From NCBI GenBank assembly GCA_964597045.1, contig CAZQWE010000002.1, positions 62,001-126,000 of the forward strand: a DNA stretch of 64,000 nucleotides. The letters run 5' to 3'. A program made the translations under genes and the position numbers. The first letter of the stretch is position 1. Every line of letters starts with the position of its first letter. The notes beneath the pieces are model-generated. The model saw only the letters and a list, made by a program, of their open reading frames with translations. It was not told the origin of the DNA and ran no database searches. Positions 45,348-53,815 of the stretch are shown here, piece by piece. This DNA comes from UBA9655 sp964597045. Lineage in GTDB: Bacteria; Pseudomonadota; Alphaproteobacteria; UBA9655.

Positions 45348-46097
45348 ATGTCTGACAATGTGCAAAAACTTCACTATGATACCATTCATGACGCATACGT
45401 TGAGCATTACTATGACCCAACTTCAATGTCTTATAGAGATGAATTCATTTACAAGTATCTCTTTAGTGGACTTGATTTAAACCAAAAAAAAGTGGTCGAA
45501 CTTGCTTGTGGAAATGGCAGTAATTCTTTAGCACTCCTAAAGTACTTTCCCAAAGCTGAAGTCACAGGTTTTGATATTTCAAAAAAAGCTTGTGAAAGTT
45601 ATAGAGAAAACGTAGGTAGACCCGCCATCGAGCTTGATTTAACAAAAGAAGCTCAGTTTAAACCAGAGTATGATTGTGCCATCATTATTGGTGGTCTCCA
45701 TCATTGCATTTCTGATTTAGATGCGACATTCAAAAACATTGCTTCTCTTTTAAAGCCAGGAGGGTATTTACTCATGGTTGAGCCTAATAAAAGGTATTTT
45801 TTGGAACCTGTACGCCTTTTGTGGTATAAGATGGATAAATACTTTGAGGAAAACACTGAAGAAGCCCTTGATCATGATAAAATGCTTCACAAGCAATCAA
45901 AATACTTTGGTCCCTTTAAAGTTGTACATCTTGGTGGCCCTGCTTATTTTCTAATTTATAATAGCTTACTCTTTAGGCTTCCTGTATCAATTAAGAAAAT
46001 TATAGCGCCCATACTCATGTTTTTGGAGCGTCTTTATAATTACTTGCCCGGAAAATTATTATATCCGTACTTTGTTGCAACATGGGTTAGAAAATAA
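45348..46097 (+). CDS. Class I SAM-dependent methyltransferase (glycan locus, first)
   Basis: 249 residues. Motif I is KKVVELACGNGSNSLALLKY near residue 47, an acidic motif II follows in VTGFDISKKACES, and IIIGGLHHCISDLDATFKNI is motif IV-like. The C-terminal third contains two hydrophobic stretches and may rest on the membrane. The ATG follows the asnB TAG directly and its ribosome site GGAGG is inside the asnB 3' end. Substrate unknown; a sugar or lipid-linked sugar is likely from context. Confidence 0.78.
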   Translation: MSDNVQKLHYDTIHDAYVEHYYDPTSMSYRDEFIYKYLFSGLDLNQKKVVELACGNGSNSLALLKYFPKAEVTGFDISKKACESYRENVGRPAIELDLTKEAQFKPEYDCAIIIGGLHHCISDLDATFKNIASLLKPGGYLLMVEPNKRYFLEPVRLLWYKMDKYFEENTEEALDHDKMLHKQSKYFGPFKVVHLGGPAYFLIYNSLLFRLPVSIKKIIAPILMFLERLYNYLPGKLLYPYFVATWVRK

Positions 46098-46112
46098 AAA
46101 CTGAGAGGACAT

Positions 46113-46847
46113 ATGACAAATCAAATAAAGACACTCATTGGAACTTATCCAAGGGTAAGGCCTTTTCTTCCTGAAAAATACAAGGAAATTTACGAAAGAG
46201 AATATAAGATCAATCGTGAAGGCTTATCTCTTATGACTCGGTTTGCCCAATTTATTGAGTCATGGATGCATCATCAAGTGGCCTCCACTGAAGGGGGTAC
46301 AATCTTGGAAATTGGCGCAGGAACACTGAATCACCTTAATTATGAAAAGTTTAAACATTATGATGTCATTGAGCCCTTTAAACCCGCCTATGAAAACAAA
46401 AATGAATTAAAAAAGGTGAGAAATGTTTATGGGGATATTTCTGAAATTCCTCTCAAGAATAAGTATGATAAAATTCTCTCGGTCGCTGTTTTCGAACATT
46501 TAGAAGCGCTCCCACAAGTTATTGCAAAATCCGGACTCCTCCTCACAAAGGGTGGAAAGTTTCAAAATGCTATACCTAGTGAAGGTGGGCTTCTCTGGCA
46601 TCTCAGTGTTGCTCTCACAACGGGGCTAGGCTTTAGGATGCGGAACAAGGTCTCTGTTTCACCTATCATGCGACACGAACATATTAATACTGCCAAAGAA
46701 ATCATTGCCATTGCCAAGTATTTTTATAAGGAAGTTCGTGTGAAGCGTTTCCCCCTCCCTTTGCATCATCTGAGTTGCTATGCGTATATAGAAGCGCGTG
46801 AGCCACGTATTGACGTTATTAATGAGTATTTAGCTGGACAGAAGTAA
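46113..46847 (+). CDS. SAM-dependent methyltransferase (glycan locus, second)
   Basis: 244 residues with a shortened motif I, TILEIGAGTLNHLNYEKF, near residue 62, then KILSVAVFEHLEALPQVIAK and LLLTKGGKFQNAIPSEGGLL. The motif differs from the two neighbouring methyltransferases, so this is a different subfamily and not a recent duplicate. GAGAGG precedes the ATG. The target is not evident. The stop codon abuts the start of the small transporter gene. Confidence 0.75.
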   Translation: MTNQIKTLIGTYPRVRPFLPEKYKEIYEREYKINREGLSLMTRFAQFIESWMHHQVASTEGGTILEIGAGTLNHLNYEKFKHYDVIEPFKPAYENKNELKKVRNVYGDISEIPLKNKYDKILSVAVFEHLEALPQVIAKSGLLLTKGGKFQNAIPSEGGLLWHLSVALTTGLGFRMRNKVSVSPIMRHEHINTAKEIIAIAKYFYKEVRVKRFPLPLHHLSCYAYIEAREPRIDVINEYLAGQK

Positions 46848-47210
46848 ATGAATTATATTGTTTTATCATGTCTTGTTATCTTTCTTACCATGTATTCTCA
46901 AATCGTATTGAGGTTGCAATTACAAAACGGTTTACCAAATATTTCAATCACTAGCTTAAATTTTTATCTTAGTCTCATAACTAACTTTTGGCTCTTATCG
47001 GCTATCATTGCATTTATATTAAGTTTCTTTTGCTGGTCTCTTGTACTGACCCACAATGTTAACGTTACCAAAATCTATCCTATCGTAACATCTTCAACAA
47101 TCCTGTTAGTTTCATGTGCAAACTTTTTGATGTTTAATGACAAGTTTCATTGTATAAACGTTTTCGGTGGTGTATTCATTCTTATCGGAATATTTCTTCT
47201 GCTAAAGTAA
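46848..47210 (+). CDS. Small EamA/SMR-like membrane protein, putative lipid-linked sugar flippase subunit
   Basis: 120 residues with four hydrophobic helices. The sequence WSLVLTHNVNVTKIYPIVTS with a final helix INVFGGVFILIGIFLLLK matches the half-size EamA/SMR type used by ArnE/ArnF to flip undecaprenyl-phosphate aminoarabinose. Only one such gene is present, so a homodimer would be expected. A flippase for the GT2 product would fit the locus. It has no spacer from the previous gene. Confidence 0.68.
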   Translation: MNYIVLSCLVIFLTMYSQIVLRLQLQNGLPNISITSLNFYLSLITNFWLLSAIIAFILSFFCWSLVLTHNVNVTKIYPIVTSSTILLVSCANFLMFNDKFHCINVFGGVFILIGIFLLLK

Positions 47211-47221
47211 AGGTGAAAATT

Positions 47222-48016
47222 ATGGATGTAGGCTCAAAGACAATTGAAGATTTTGGCGTTCAATGGACAAAGTATGATCAAACTGATGGATTCTTTGGAT
47301 CAAAAGACCTTTTAGCTGATTTTATAATCCCCTTTAATCCAGATGACTTTAAGGAAAAAAAAGTTGCTGACATTGGTGCAGGAACGGGTCGTTTTTCTTT
47401 AAACCTGCTCGAATTCGGTGCGAAGCATGTATATGCCGTTGAGCCCTCAAAAGCCGCAAACGTTTTAAAACAAAAAATTGCGGACTTCACGAAGCAAGTT
47501 ACAATCATCAATGAAACAGGGGATAAATTACCAAACAACCTTCAGTTAGATTATGCCATCAGTATTGGAGTGATTCACCACATTCCCGAACCTGTTCCTG
47601 TTCTTGACGCTGTTTATGAAGGTCTTAAAGCAAAAGGAAAATTCATTATCTGGCTTTATGGTAAAGAAGGGAATGAATTGTATTTATTTTTTGTAAATCC
47701 GATCAGATGGCTTTGTAACATTCTTCCATCATCAATGATCTCTGTAATTGCTAATATACTGAATTTCATACTCTTCTTTTATATTAAGCTATGCTTTCTC
47801 ATCCCAAAACTACCACTTGCAGACTATCTTATTAACGTTATGAACAAACTGCCTTGGAAAAAAAGAACAATCGTTATCTATGATCAGCTCGCTCCAGCTT
47901 ATGCTAAATACTATTCTAAAAATGATTGTTTAAAATTAATTCAAAAATCAAAGTTCAAAAAGTTCGAGCTGTTCCATCGCAAGGGTTATAGCTGGGTAAT
48001 CATTGCTGAAAAATAG
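47222..48016 (+). CDS. SAM-dependent methyltransferase with membrane segment (glycan locus, third)
   Basis: The ATG at 47222 has AAAGGTGA upstream and gives 264 residues; an in-frame start at 47150 would overlap the transporter gene by 61 bases. Motif I is KKVADIGAGTGRFSLNLLEF near residue 45, followed by HVYAVEPSKAA and YAISIGVIHHIPEPVPVLDA. A strongly hydrophobic region of about 45 residues lies near 160-205, so it may be membrane-associated and act on a lipid-linked substrate. Confidence 0.78.
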   Translation: MDVGSKTIEDFGVQWTKYDQTDGFFGSKDLLADFIIPFNPDDFKEKKVADIGAGTGRFSLNLLEFGAKHVYAVEPSKAANVLKQKIADFTKQVTIINETGDKLPNNLQLDYAISIGVIHHIPEPVPVLDAVYEGLKAKGKFIIWLYGKEGNELYLFFVNPIRWLCNILPSSMISVIANILNFILFFYIKLCFLIPKLPLADYLINVMNKLPWKKRTIVIYDQLAPAYAKYYSKNDCLKLIQKSKFKKFELFHRKGYSWVIIAEK

Positions 48017-48027
48017 AAGAACTTAAA

Positions 48028-49014
48028 ATGGATTTAAAACTTACACAACAATACTCTTGGCTCATCACAGGTGTTGCCGGGTTTATAGGATCTCACCTCT
48101 TAGAAACACTTCTGAAGCATAATCAAAAGGTGATTGGGCTCGATAACTTTGCGACAGGGAAAAAAGCCAATCTTGAAGATGTGCTTAATAAGCTTACGAA
48201 AACTCAACAAGATAACTTCACCTTTATTGAAGGAGATATAAGAGACTTGAGCACCTGTGAGAAGGCTGTGAAGGGTGTCGATTATGTGCTTCATCAAGCA
48301 GCTCTTGGGAGTGTCCCCCGCTCACTTAAAGATCCAATCACAACGAATGATGTGAATGTCACTGGATTTTTGAATATGATTCGAGCTGCTCAGGAAAGTC
48401 AGGTTAAGTGCTTTGTTTATGCCTCCTCAAGCTCTGTCTATGGAGATTCACCTGAACTCCCCAAAGTTGAAGCCAAGGTTGGAACTCCCCTCTCCCCTTA
48501 TGCTGTCTCTAAGAAAATCAATGAGCTTTATGCAAATGTTTTTACAAGATGCTACGGACTGCCAACCATCGGACTCAGGTATTTCAATGTATTTGGCCCT
48601 CGCCAAGATCCTGAGAGCTTATACGCGGCTGTCATTCCCTTGTGGATTAAATCTCTTTTGCAAGGCGAGTCCTGCTACATTAACGGAGATGGTCTCTATT
48701 CACGAGATTTTTGTTTTGTTAATAATGTGGTGCAAGCGAACATCAAAGCCGCTCTTTCAGATAACTCAAAAGCCTATGGAGAGGTCTTCAACATCGCTTT
48801 TGGTGAGAGAACAACACTCCTTGAACTCTTTGACATGATTAGAGAAAACGCGGGTCTTAATGATAAGATAAAGCCCCAGCATCGTGAAATTCGTCCAGGT
48901 GATGTTCCTCACTCTCTTGCGAATTTAGATAAATCTAAAGACTTGCTCAAGTACGACCCGCAGTATTCTGTCCATGAAGGAATGAAGATAACGGTTGCTT
49001 CTTACAAAGGCTAG
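48028..49014 (+). CDS. UDP-N-acetylhexosamine 4-epimerase (WbpP/TviC type)
   Basis: 328 residues, extended short-chain dehydrogenase family. The NAD site is TGVAGFIGSHLLETLLKHNQ and the catalytic residues lie in YASSSSVYGDSPELPKVE and SPYAVSKKINELY (YxxxK near residue 155). The region FGPRQDPESLYAAVIPLWIK and YINGDGLYSRDFCFVNNVVQ is characteristic of UDP-GlcNAc(A) 4-epimerases such as WbpP and TviC. With the dehydrogenase at 37907 it would give UDP-GalNAcA. Last gene of the locus; it ends one base before the convergent PBP gene. Confidence 0.85.
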   Translation: MDLKLTQQYSWLITGVAGFIGSHLLETLLKHNQKVIGLDNFATGKKANLEDVLNKLTKTQQDNFTFIEGDIRDLSTCEKAVKGVDYVLHQAALGSVPRSLKDPITTNDVNVTGFLNMIRAAQESQVKCFVYASSSSVYGDSPELPKVEAKVGTPLSPYAVSKKINELYANVFTRCYGLPTIGLRYFNVFGPRQDPESLYAAVIPLWIKSLLQGESCYINGDGLYSRDFCFVNNVVQANIKAALSDNSKAYGEVFNIAFGERTTLLELFDMIRENAGLNDKIKPQHREIRPGDVPHSLANLDKSKDLLKYDPQYSVHEGMKITVASYKG

Positions 49015-49015
49015 C

Positions 49016-50989
49016 TTAATCCCCAAAGAGACTGTCCAGTAAACCATCAATTAAGCCACCTCCTGAAGAAGGTTCTTCAACGTCCATAATAGCTTCTTGA
49101 GGAAGCTGGGATTGATACTGGGGGAGAGCAGCCATAAAGACATGCCAAAGGCGCGCTGCAGGACTCCCTAATTTTGGACTCATTGATGTATTATCATCAT
49201 TACCTGACCACGTTCCTGTGATCAGAGACGGTGTATAACCGACAAACCAGTAATCCCGTTCTTTCTGCGTCGTACCTGTTTTTCCCGCACAGAATCCAGG
49301 AATAGCCGCTTTTTTACCTGTTCCATAAGTCATCACCCCATGCAGCATATTTGTCATTGTTGTTGCAATAGAGGGGTCAACAACCCTTTCCGCAACATAG
49401 GGCTCGCGTACATATAAGATGTTTCCTTGAAGATCCGTAATCTTGCTGATGGCGTAAGGCTCAACACTTAAGCCATTTCTCGCAATGACAAGAAACGCAC
49501 TTGTAAGTTCCAGAAGAGTCGTTTCACCTGTCCCTAGAACAATTGTCAAATCGTCTGGCAGTCTCGATTTCATGCCCAAGCGCCGAGCCGTTTCATGAAT
49601 TCGGGGAAGTCCTAATTGCTGAGCCAACCTTACACTGACCGTATTAGATGAATAAGCAAGTGCATCCTGTAGGGTGATATCTCCACGTGCCTTATACAAG
49701 TCATGATTCTTAGGTCTCCAAGACCCAATTTGGACGGGTGTATCACTAAAGATGTCAGCGGGATGCATCCCAGCTTCAAGAGCGCTTAAATACTCAATCA
49801 GTTTAAAAGTTGATCCCACCTGGCGCAGAGCTTGCGTTGCCCGATTAAATTGACTTTGCTTGTAATTTGCCCCGCCAACGAGAGCTCTGATCGCACCATC
49901 ATAAGTCATGGATACAATTGACATTTGACTCACTTTTGATGGTTCTTTTCTTTCCCCCATCACTTCTTGCAGTTTATCTTCAGCCAACGACTGGAGATGT
50001 GGATCAAGCGTTGTTGTAATAATTAAGTCCTTATCGAGGGTATCTACATCATTTGGAATTGTATCAACAACCCAATCTGTAAAGTAACGAACAGCTGATC
50101 CTTTAAAAGATGCGACAGTAGATGATGATAAGGCAAGCGCTGCTTCTTTCGCTCCTTCAGTGATGAATCCTTCCTTAGCCATGCTATCTAAAACTTGCGC
50201 CGCACGCTCATCCGATAGTTCAGGATTATTTGAGGGTGAAAATTTAGAAGGTGCCTTAAGGAGTCCAGCAATAACTGCAGCCTCATAAATACTGAGATCC
50301 TGTGGACGCTTGCCAAAGTACTGTTGAGAAGCAGCTGCCAAGCCGTAGGTTCCTGCTCCCAAATAAACACGATTCAGATAAATTGTAAGAATTTGATTTT
50401 TTGTGAATTTTGACTCGAGCCAAACAGCAAGGATGGCTTCCTGAATCTTACGTCTCAACGACCTATCATTAATATCGTAAAGCTTTTCTGATTGAAGAAA
50501 GTTTTTTGCAAGCTGCTGGGTAATTGTACTACCGCCTTGAACCACATGCCCTGCTTGATAGTTTTTCCACACAGCACGAAATAGACCGATGAGATCGACT
50601 CCAAAATGGGAATAAAAGCGCCGATCCTCAATCGCAAGAATGGCTTGGGTCACGTGGGGAGGCAGCTTCTTTATATCAACCATTTGACCATGGAGATCAC
50701 CATATGTCGCAAGTTTAGTGCCATCTTTTGCAAGCACTGTAATACTAGGTTTTCGTTCTGTTTGCTGGAGTTTCGTAATATCAGGTAGATCATAACTAAA
50801 CCACAAAACACCGCACCCAGCAACGAAGGCGGCCCAAATAAGGAGAATAAATGACCACTTAAAGAACCAGGGCCACCAGGTACTTTTCCGAGGGCGTCGT
50901 GGAGGAGGTGGAGGTTTAGATTTTTTCTTTGCTTTTATTGGCTCATAATCAGTTTCTACTGCAAGCCGATCTTCAGGGTCTATGCGCAT
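49016..50989 (-). CDS. Class A penicillin-binding protein (glycosyltransferase/transpeptidase)
   Basis: 657 residues, bifunctional peptidoglycan synthase. A cytoplasmic Pro/Lys-rich tail precedes a membrane helix (residues ~40-62). The GT51 domain has ILAIEDRRFYSHFGVDLIGL near residue 112 and GGSTITQQLAKNF. The transpeptidase has RQVGSTFKLIEYLSAL (SxxK), YSSNTVSVRL (SxN) and CAGKTGTTQKERDYWFVGYT (KTG). It is shorter than E. coli PBP1a and lacks its extra domain. The coding start overlaps the idi stop by 10 bases. Confidence 0.94.
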   Translation of the reverse strand: MRIDPEDRLAVETDYEPIKAKKKSKPPPPPRRPRKSTWWPWFFKWSFILLIWAAFVAGCGVLWFSYDLPDITKLQQTERKPSITVLAKDGTKLATYGDLHGQMVDIKKLPPHVTQAILAIEDRRFYSHFGVDLIGLFRAVWKNYQAGHVVQGGSTITQQLAKNFLQSEKLYDINDRSLRRKIQEAILAVWLESKFTKNQILTIYLNRVYLGAGTYGLAAASQQYFGKRPQDLSIYEAAVIAGLLKAPSKFSPSNNPELSDERAAQVLDSMAKEGFITEGAKEAALALSSSTVASFKGSAVRYFTDWVVDTIPNDVDTLDKDLIITTTLDPHLQSLAEDKLQEVMGERKEPSKVSQMSIVSMTYDGAIRALVGGANYKQSQFNRATQALRQVGSTFKLIEYLSALEAGMHPADIFSDTPVQIGSWRPKNHDLYKARGDITLQDALAYSSNTVSVRLAQQLGLPRIHETARRLGMKSRLPDDLTIVLGTGETTLLELTSAFLVIARNGLSVEPYAISKITDLQGNILYVREPYVAERVVDPSIATTMTNMLHGVMTYGTGKKAAIPGFCAGKTGTTQKERDYWFVGYTPSLITGTWSGNDDNTSMSPKLGSPAARLWHVFMAALPQYQSQLPQEAIMDVEEPSSGGGLIDGLLDSLFGD

Positions 50990-51543
50990 TTACTTACAAA
51001 TATCTGTTCATAATATTCTTCAATATACAATTTAAACCATTTTGCATATTTATTTTTGTCAGAATGCTCTTTTAATTCTTGAGGGTATACCCATTTTACT
51101 TCACTCACTTCTTCTGGATTAGGGCTTACAATCCCTTCATAAACGGCTTCAAAGACATGGGTATACTCAAGTTCCCACAAATCCTTCTCAAGCTTTAGTG
51201 TATAACACACTGTTGTTACAGGATGTAATTCACAAGTAAAGCCCAGCTCTTCCTTAAGTCTACGCTCTGCAGCTAGCTTAACGTCCTCTCCCGGCCTCGG
51301 GTGCCCACAACAGCTATTTGCCCAAAGTCCAGGAGAATGATATTTCCCGTTGGCTCTTTTTTGAATGAGCGTTTCCCCTTGTTTGTTATAAATGAATACT
51401 GAAAACGCCCGGTGCCGCTCAGGAATCAAGTGTGCAGCGAGCTTCTCTTGAGTACCCACGGGCTTATCATTTTCATCAACTAAAATAACAGTTTCTGTCA
51501 CGTTATACACCTTGTTAAATCTTGAGTCTTTATCTAGCAACAC
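50980..51543 (-). CDS. idi: Isopentenyl-diphosphate delta-isomerase, type I
   Basis: 187-residue Nudix-fold enzyme interconverting IPP and DMAPP. Active-site Cys lies in WANSCCGHPRPGEDVKLAAE near residue 77; the metal/Nudix segment continues RRLKEELGFTCELHPV, and the second active-site Glu is in LWELEYTHVFEAVYEG near 125. It balances isoprenoid precursors for undecaprenyl carriers and quinones. Its end overlaps the class A PBP gene, so the two may be co-translated. Confidence 0.93.
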   Translation of the reverse strand: MLLDKDSRFNKVYNVTETVILVDENDKPVGTQEKLAAHLIPERHRAFSVFIYNKQGETLIQKRANGKYHSPGLWANSCCGHPRPGEDVKLAAERRLKEELGFTCELHPVTTVCYTLKLEKDLWELEYTHVFEAVYEGIVSPNPEEVSEVKWVYPQELKEHSDKNKYAKWFKLYIEEYYEQIFVSKCA

Positions 51544-51624
51544 CCTCTATTTGTCAATTTTTTTCTTAATGTATAATTTACTATTAATGTGATATCATTA
51601 TTTTATATTATGAGAGGTGTTATT

Positions 51625-51933
51625 ATGATTAGTTTAGATGTATTATATCCCTATAGTTCTCAAGGCAAATTCGATTCAGCTTACTATGCTGAAAAGCATG
51701 TGCCTTTAATTAAATCAACCTTGGGAGATCTCTTAGAAGATGTAACCTATGAACAAGGAATCTCAGGCCCTGCTCCAGGCTCAGATCCAGCGTTCTTTTG
51801 CATGGCTCATTTATTTTTTAAGTCGTTGAATGAGTTTTCTGAAGCAACAACAAAGTTTCCAATACTGCTCGGTGACGTGCCAAATTATACGGATGTACAG
51901 CCCATTATGCAGATTAGCGAAGAGATACATTAG
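51625..51933 (+). CDS. EthD-family protein
   Basis: The ATG at 51625 has GAGAGG upstream and gives 102 residues; a start at 51589 is unlikely. The sequence MISLDVLYPYSSQGKFDSAY followed by YAEKHVPLI and the end PNYTDVQPIMQISE matches EthD ferredoxin-like dimeric alpha-beta-barrel proteins. The biochemical role of these is mostly unclear; some assist degradation pathways. It precedes an FAD oxidoreductase by 90 bases in the same direction. Confidence 0.8.
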   Translation: MISLDVLYPYSSQGKFDSAYYAEKHVPLIKSTLGDLLEDVTYEQGISGPAPGSDPAFFCMAHLFFKSLNEFSEATTKFPILLGDVPNYTDVQPIMQISEEIH

Positions 51934-52023
51934 GCTTTGCGATCAAAATATGAGGTAGCTTAGATTATCATAATTTTATGCTCTTATAAAAAACTTAGGT
52001 TGTAAAAAAGGAGTAAATTATAA

Positions 52024-53631
52024 ATGAAAAAATATCAGTGTGACGTTCTTATTGTAGGTGGAGGAATTGCAGGACTTGTAACAGCTTACGAACTACTTAA
52101 AAAAGAAAAATCAATCATTATTTTTGATAAGGATATTCGAGAAAACCTTGGGGGACTAGCTAAAGAAGCAGCAGGTGGAATACACCTTATTGGCTCTCCT
52201 GAACAAACTAAGAGCGGTATAAAAGATAGTCCCGAGATTGGGTTTAAAGATTGGCTTGGTATGGCTAAATTTTCAGAGAAAGATATTTGGCCGAAAAAAT
52301 GGGCCGAACTTTATTGTTTTCATTCTATAGACTACATTTATTCTTATATTCGGGAAATAGGGCTATCCTTTATTAGAACGCCATTATGGATTGAACGGGG
52401 TTTATTTACTTCTGCAAATAGCCTTCCAAGATTTCATGTCCTGATGGGGACTGGCTATGGTCTCGTCATAAATACGATTGAAGCTATGAACAATCTCTCT
52501 CAAAGAAATAATCTTCAAATCTATTACGAACATGAAGTCAATGATGTGGAACAGGGAAAATCATACGCGACCATTCGAGGCAAGAATATGAAAACAAATG
52601 AAGAATTTGAAGCGGTTGGTCATCAAGTCATCATTGCATCCGGTGGGATTAGCGGAGGAGACCTGAGTGAATTGAAAAAGCATTGGCCAGGTGATGGAAG
52701 AAAAGCACCTGAATACATGCTAAATGGAGCCCATAAGTATGGTGATGGATTACTGCATCATAATATTGAATCCAAAGGAGGTGTTCTAACAAATTTAAAT
52801 AACAATTGGATCTATGCAGTAGGCGTTCACCATCCTGATAAAAGAAAACCTTTTGATGGTATATCCCTTCAACCTGGGATTTCGTGCCTTTGGTTTAATG
52901 CAATCGGTGAACGTATCGGCCCCATACCTCTATTCCTTCAGTCCGGAACAAAAAGGGTCGTCGACCGAATATTGGATCAGCCTGGAAAGTACTCATGGGT
53001 CATCATGAATTGGAAAATAGCAAAACGAGAATTGATTGTTTCACTAAGCCGTTATTTTGCTGCGATAAGAGAAAAAAGAAAGCTTCTCCTTCTGAAAAAC
53101 ACATTGTTTGGGGATGAAGCCCGCATCAATCTACTTACAAAAGAAGCACCCGACGATGTTCTCTTAGCAAATAATTTAGATGAGCTTCTCCTTAAAATGC
53201 AAGCTAAATCATTGTTTGAAATTGAAATTGATAAAGAAAACATAAGGGAAGAAATAAAAAATTATGATGATCAAATTGATAGAGGTCCCTCTTTTCACAA
53301 TGACGAACAATTAAGACGTCTGTCGAATTATAGAACTTATCTTCCCGATCGTTTAAGACTCTGCAAATTCCAAAAGATTATTGACCCAAAAGCGGGTCCT
53401 TTGATCGCAATTCGTTCCTTTTTAATCTCGAGAAAATCCTTAGGAGGGATTCAAACAGATCTTAATTGTCGTGTTTTAAAGAAAGATGGAAGGCCGTTTG
53501 GTAATATTTATGCAGTCGGAGAAGCTGCAGGTTATGGAGGTGGAGGTATTCATGGACAAAACTCTCCGGAAGGGACATTCCTAGGAGGATGCATTTTAAC
53601 AGCCCGTGTGTGTGCCGAATCGATAGATTGA
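52024..53631 (+). CDS. FAD-dependent oxidoreductase (fumarate-reductase/ketosteroid-dehydrogenase-like)
   Basis: 535 residues. The N-terminal dinucleotide-binding motif is CDVLIVGGGIAGLVTAYELL, followed by ENLGGLAKEAAGGIHLIGSP. The C-terminal FAD-closing segment is IYAVGEAAGYGGGGIHGQNS with EGTFLGGCILTAR. The organisation is that of the FAD-binding_2 family, which includes ketosteroid dehydrogenases and many putative FAD-binding dehydrogenases. Substrate unknown. A GGAG ribosome site lies about 10 bases upstream. An AT-rich 184-base gap without recognisable genes follows before convergent gyrB. Confidence 0.82.
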   Translation: MKKYQCDVLIVGGGIAGLVTAYELLKKEKSIIIFDKDIRENLGGLAKEAAGGIHLIGSPEQTKSGIKDSPEIGFKDWLGMAKFSEKDIWPKKWAELYCFHSIDYIYSYIREIGLSFIRTPLWIERGLFTSANSLPRFHVLMGTGYGLVINTIEAMNNLSQRNNLQIYYEHEVNDVEQGKSYATIRGKNMKTNEEFEAVGHQVIIASGGISGGDLSELKKHWPGDGRKAPEYMLNGAHKYGDGLLHHNIESKGGVLTNLNNNWIYAVGVHHPDKRKPFDGISLQPGISCLWFNAIGERIGPIPLFLQSGTKRVVDRILDQPGKYSWVIMNWKIAKRELIVSLSRYFAAIREKRKLLLLKNTLFGDEARINLLTKEAPDDVLLANNLDELLLKMQAKSLFEIEIDKENIREEIKNYDDQIDRGPSFHNDEQLRRLSNYRTYLPDRLRLCKFQKIIDPKAGPLIAIRSFLISRKSLGGIQTDLNCRVLKKDGRPFGNIYAVGEAAGYGGGGIHGQNSPEGTFLGGCILTARVCAESID

Positions 53632-53815
53632 ACGCGAAGGCATGGAGTTTTAACTTGCCCGGTATTCAAGCAAATTTATTAATTAAAGACAGGAATTTAT
53701 TATATTTATAGGCAAGTATATCTTATAATATTTTATTATTTATTCCTTTAATGGAGATTTTCAAGCTCTTTTAGAAACCTTAATTTATCAAGTTTCACGG
53801 TTCAAAAAGCTCCTT

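Noticed and set aside
47150..47221. N-terminal extension of the third methyltransferase
   Set aside because: It overlaps the small transporter gene in another frame and lacks a ribosome site; ATG 47222 has AAAGGTGA upstream.
53632..53815. AT-rich gap between the FAD oxidoreductase and gyrB examined for a small gene or terminator
   Set aside because: No ORF with a ribosome site and no convincing hairpin plus T-run was found.
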